A stretch of 64,000 bases of DNA from Pseudomonas beijingensis. GTDB taxonomy: Bacteria; Pseudomonadota; Gammaproteobacteria; Pseudomonadales; Pseudomonadaceae. The translations under genes and the position numbers were made by a program. The notes under the pieces were generated by a model that was not told where the DNA came from, did no database searches, and worked only from the letters and a program-made list of their open reading frames with translations. Position 1 is the first letter of the stretch. Every line of letters starts with the position of its first letter. The stretch is from positions 1,053,501 through 1,117,500 of the forward strand of contig NZ_CP117425.1 in NCBI RefSeq assembly GCF_030687295.1. Direction: 5' to 3'. Positions 61,858 to 64,000 of this stretch are shown piece after piece.

Positions 61858-62586
61858 TTACCAGCGTTCGTTCCAGGGGCGCAGGTCCAGCTCGAAGGTC
61901 CAGGCGTCGCGAGGTTGGCTGTGCAGATACCAATAGCTGTCGGCGATGTGTTCAGGGTTCAGGATGCCGTCCTGATCCTTGGTGGCATATTTTTCCGGGA
62001 AATTCTCGCGGATGAAGTCAGTGTCGATAGCGCCATCTACCACCACATGGGCCACATGGATATTCAGCGGTCCCAGCTCCCGGGCCATGCTTTGGGCCAG
62101 TGCGCGGATGCCATGTTTGGCGCCTGCGAATGCAGCGAACCCCGAAGCGCCACGCAATCCCGCCGTTGCCCCGGTAAACAGGATGGTTCCGCGCTGGCGC
62201 TTGACCATGCGCTTGGCCACTTCCCGTGCATTGAGAAAACCTGAGAAACAGGCCATCTCCCAAATCTTGAAATACTTGCGTGCGGTTTCTTCGAGGATGC
62301 TGCAGGGGACGTTGGCGCCGATGTTGAACACAAAGGCTTCGATGGGGCCGATCTGGTTCTCGATTTGCTCGATGAGTGCGATCACATCGTCTTCTTTGCG
62401 TGCATCACAGGCAAACCCATGGGCTTCGCCGCCTTCGGCGCGAATACCATTGACCAGCGGCTCGAGTTTGTCGGCGCTGCGACGGGTCACACAGGCCACA
62501 AAACCTTCCTGTGCAAAGCGTTTGGCAATCGCTCCGCCGGTGGCATCGCCCGCGCCAACAACCAGTACGACCTTCTTGTTATTCAT
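61858..62586 (-). CDS. SDR family oxidoreductase
   Basis: A 242-residue short-chain dehydrogenase: KKVVLVVGAGDATGGAIAKR cofactor loop (GAGDATGG rather than TGxxxGIG), ILFTGATAGLRGASGFAAFA with Ser replaced by Thr/Gly near the active site and KHGIRALAQSMAREL as the helix; the usual YxxxK Tyr is not in place (FAGAKHG), so the catalytic set is altered. The ATG at 62586 fits the fold start. Operon with the HCCA isomerase, divergent from the TetR gene and its double operator. Confidence 0.85.
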   Translation of the reverse strand: MNNKKVVLVVGAGDATGGAIAKRFAQEGFVACVTRRSADKLEPLVNGIRAEGGEAHGFACDARKEDDVIALIEQIENQIGPIEAFVFNIGANVPCSILEETARKYFKIWEMACFSGFLNAREVAKRMVKRQRGTILFTGATAGLRGASGFAAFAGAKHGIRALAQSMARELGPLNIHVAHVVVDGAIDTDFIRENFPEKYATKDQDGILNPEHIADSYWYLHSQPRDAWTFELDLRPWNERW

Positions 62587-62603
62587 AGTCAGCCTCATTG
62601 GTA

Positions 62604-62628
62604 AACGATCGTTAACTAAACGGACGTT
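62604..62628. promoter_or_regulatory. TetR double operator
   Basis: TAAACGATCGTTA and TAAACGGACGTTA are tandem near-identical 13-base units whose centres (AACGATCGTT at 62604-62613, AACGGACGTT at 62619-62628) are 15 bases apart. The first is a perfect palindrome, the second differs at one pair. They lie between the SDR/isomerase operon and the TetR gene and most likely control both. Confidence 0.7.
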
Positions 62629-62675
62629 ATGCTAAGATCCGGCAAGCGTCAAGGTGAGGAATCAGGGGCAGGACC

Positions 62676-63245
62676 ATGCGTTATTCAGCCAATCACAAAA
62701 TGGAAACCCGCGAGAAACTACTCGCCAGCAGTGCCGTGTCCGCCAAGAAATCAGGTTTCTCTACGGTCGGTGTCGACGGCCTGATGAAAGCGATCGGGTT
62801 GAGCGGCGGTGCGTTCTATAGCCACTTCTCGTCCAAGGATGAGCTGTTCAAGGCCATTGTCGAGCGGGAGTTGGCTCAAAGTCTGGATCGCTTGAGCGGC
62901 GACGGTGCCATGGACTCCGTGAAGCTGGAGCGCTGCCTGAAGCAGTACTTGAGCATGGGTCATGTCGAGCAGCCCGAGGCGGGATGTGCCTTGCCGGTGC
63001 TGGGCGCCGAGATTGCGCGGTCGGATATGGCGGTGAGGGAGGCGGCCCAAACGTGGATCTGTCGTTTGCACGAAAGTTGGGCGCGGATATTGGGAAGCGA
63101 CAGCCTGGCCTGGGCCATCCTGTCTCAATGCGTGGGAGCCTTGGTTGTTGCGCGGATGCTGGTCACGCCGCAGGTCCAGCGTGAGGTCCTGAAGTCCAGC
63201 CATGAGGAAATCAGTCGGCGAATCGCCGAGCAAGGGCTCGACTAA
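62676..63245 (+). CDS. TetR family transcriptional regulator
   Basis: A 189-residue repressor: HTH near residues 9-55 (METREKLLASSAVSAKKSGF, VDGLMKAIGLSGGAFYSHFS) and a ligand domain with a conserved Cys pair region (PEAGCALPVLGAEIARSDMA), a pattern seen in regulators of reductases that respond to electrophiles. Divergent from the SDR/isomerase operon across the operator at 62604-62628, which it probably represses. Confidence 0.9.
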   Translation: MRYSANHKMETREKLLASSAVSAKKSGFSTVGVDGLMKAIGLSGGAFYSHFSSKDELFKAIVERELAQSLDRLSGDGAMDSVKLERCLKQYLSMGHVEQPEAGCALPVLGAEIARSDMAVREAAQTWICRLHESWARILGSDSLAWAILSQCVGALVVARMLVTPQVQREVLKSSHEEISRRIAEQGLD

Positions 63246-63251
63246 GATCGC

Positions 63252-63533
63252 TTATTTGCAGATGACGATCATGCTGCGGCTGGTATAGCCGGCGGGATTG
63301 AGCCCGAAGGGATAATCCCCGGGCTCTTCGACGGCGTCCCCAGACTTGGCAATGACCTTGTAACCCTTGGGGGCACATGAGTTGGCGGCGCTGGCGGCGC
63401 ACTGCTCCCAGGATGAGGACAGGCCGGAGCAGTTGATGTGCAGACCTTTTTTGCCGCGCTTGACTTCAGTTTTCGATGTCGCCGCACAGCCCGCTACTGC
63501 AAGTACGGCGATCAGTATCAAAATTCGTTTCAT
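63252..63533 (-). CDS. Small lipoprotein with Cys pairs
   Basis: A 93-residue predicted lipoprotein: MKRILILIAVLAVAGCAATS (lipobox VAGC), then LHINCSGLSSSWEQCAASAA and NSCAPKGYKVIAKSGDAVEE with three further Cys and a C-terminal MIVICK. The CSGLSSSWEQCxxxAxxxC pattern is one I recall from small Pseudomonas outer-membrane lipoproteins without assigned role. Convergent with the TetR gene. Confidence 0.75.
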   Translation of the reverse strand: MKRILILIAVLAVAGCAATSKTEVKRGKKGLHINCSGLSSSWEQCAASAANSCAPKGYKVIAKSGDAVEEPGDYPFGLNPAGYTSRSMIVICK

Positions 63534-63701
63534 TCCCGTCCTTATAATCGCCGTGGATCTTGTGTCCGCGTACGATCGTGTTCGCTCTTGCGTGAAGCGT
63601 TCATGACGTCCTGTATGAAAAAATCCATGTCTGACATTGGGTTACTGGTCTAAACATGGCCTAAATGCGCGGCAAATGCCAGACCTTCGTTAAATCCTGC
63701 T

Positions 63702-64000
63702 TCAATCTGCCGCGACAGCAGGCTTTGCGGTGTTGGCCATGGTCAGCGTCGCGCCCACCGACGCGAGGATGATGCAGGTAATGGCCATCCATTGGGCCAG
63801 GGACAAGTACTCCTGGAGAAAGACGAGCCCCGACAAGGCCGCGATTGCCGGTTCGACGCTCATCAATGTGCCGAAGGTGCGGGCAGGCATTCGAGTCAGG
63901 GCGACCATTTCCAACGTATAGGGCAGCGCTGTGGACAGGATGGCGACACCGATGGCGATTGGAATCAGACTCGGTGTGAGCAGCGCGGCGCCCGCGTGAA
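63702..64000 (-). CDS. EamA/RhtA-type exporter, C-terminal part
   Basis: The frame continues past the window edge. Visible: HAGAALLTPSLIPIAIGVAI, STALPYTLEMVALTRMPART, FGTLMSVEPAIAALSGLVFL and a terminal helix, which match the C-terminal half of RhtA (threonine/homoserine exporter) of the DMT superfamily. The N-terminal part and start lie beyond position 64000. The 63540-63700 stretch before it shows no gene. Confidence 0.85.
   Translation of the reverse strand, partial: HAGAALLTPSLIPIAIGVAILSTALPYTLEMVALTRMPARTFGTLMSVEPAIAALSGLVFLQEYLSLAQWMAITCIILASVGATLTMANTAKPAVAAD

Overview
The window looks like chromosome of a Pseudomonas, most likely the P. fluorescens group. The basis is the GC-rich coding sequence, at least three classes of short REP/REPIN palindromes between genes, the prpB-prpC-acnD-prpF form of the methylcitrate cycle, thrH, an assimilatory APS-reductase-type cysH, DUF2790 and a SoxR with a short divergent regulon. 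No species can be fixed without a database search. There are no tRNAs, rRNAs, CRISPR arrays, IS elements or prophage genes; this is core chromosome with accessory inserts.

Layout. 1-13.7 kb is a mosaic of short accessory units: a DUF7079 gene divergent from a HigBA-type toxin-antitoxin pair, a DMT exporter, GNAT, two divergent paralogous PDZ lipoproteins, an Xre/MmyB regulator followed by a truncated VOC gene and a DapF-like protein with an altered second active-site loop, a Nudix hydrolase, a sterol-desaturase-like enzyme, and a SUFU plus SMI1/KNR4 immunity-like pair. 13.7-17.6 kb is a LysR regulator divergent from an aldehyde dehydrogenase / carboxymuconolactone decarboxylase / quinone reductase operon. 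17.9-24.3 kb holds an orphan CdiI-like protein, an HD hydrolase overlapping a P-loop kinase, a secreted alpha/beta hydrolase, a PhyH dioxygenase, a Fic toxin with its antitoxin, and a strongly folded leader RNA upstream of a small gene. 24.4-30.5 kb has a large hybrid histidine kinase, a candidate sRNA, a glycine-zipper protein, a nested-palindrome repeat and three low-complexity small proteins.

30.5-38.3 kb holds an SDR/LysR pair with a shared palindrome, an Asp/Glu-hydantoin racemase with an NCS1 transporter, cysH, thrH and pabB. 38.6-41.7 kb is a coupled ATP-grasp ligase / transglutaminase-7TM / retropepsin-like operon whose middle gene carries two frameshifts. 41.9-48.8 kb is the prp operon (propionate catabolism; prpD does not follow prpF) with its GntR regulator and three TCGACAA-containing sites. 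49.1-55.2 kb is an eight-gene, translationally coupled metal-import operon (PepSY membrane protein, three small envelope proteins, substrate-binding protein, ATPase, permease, divergent second binding protein). 55.5-64 kb includes soxR with a recognisable SoxR-type promoter driving a monooxygenase-like gene, a LysE exporter, a cysteine desulfurase, an M24 aminopeptidase, an HCCA isomerase/SDR/TetR group with a double operator, and the end of an RhtA-type exporter.

The signal I find most interesting is the minus-strand RNA at about 23926-24108: several stems that pair fully only on the minus strand (G-U wobbles that would be A-C mismatches on the other), a cUUCGg tetraloop, a promoter-like sequence at its 5' end, and a repeated segment allowing alternative pairing ahead of a small unknown gene.
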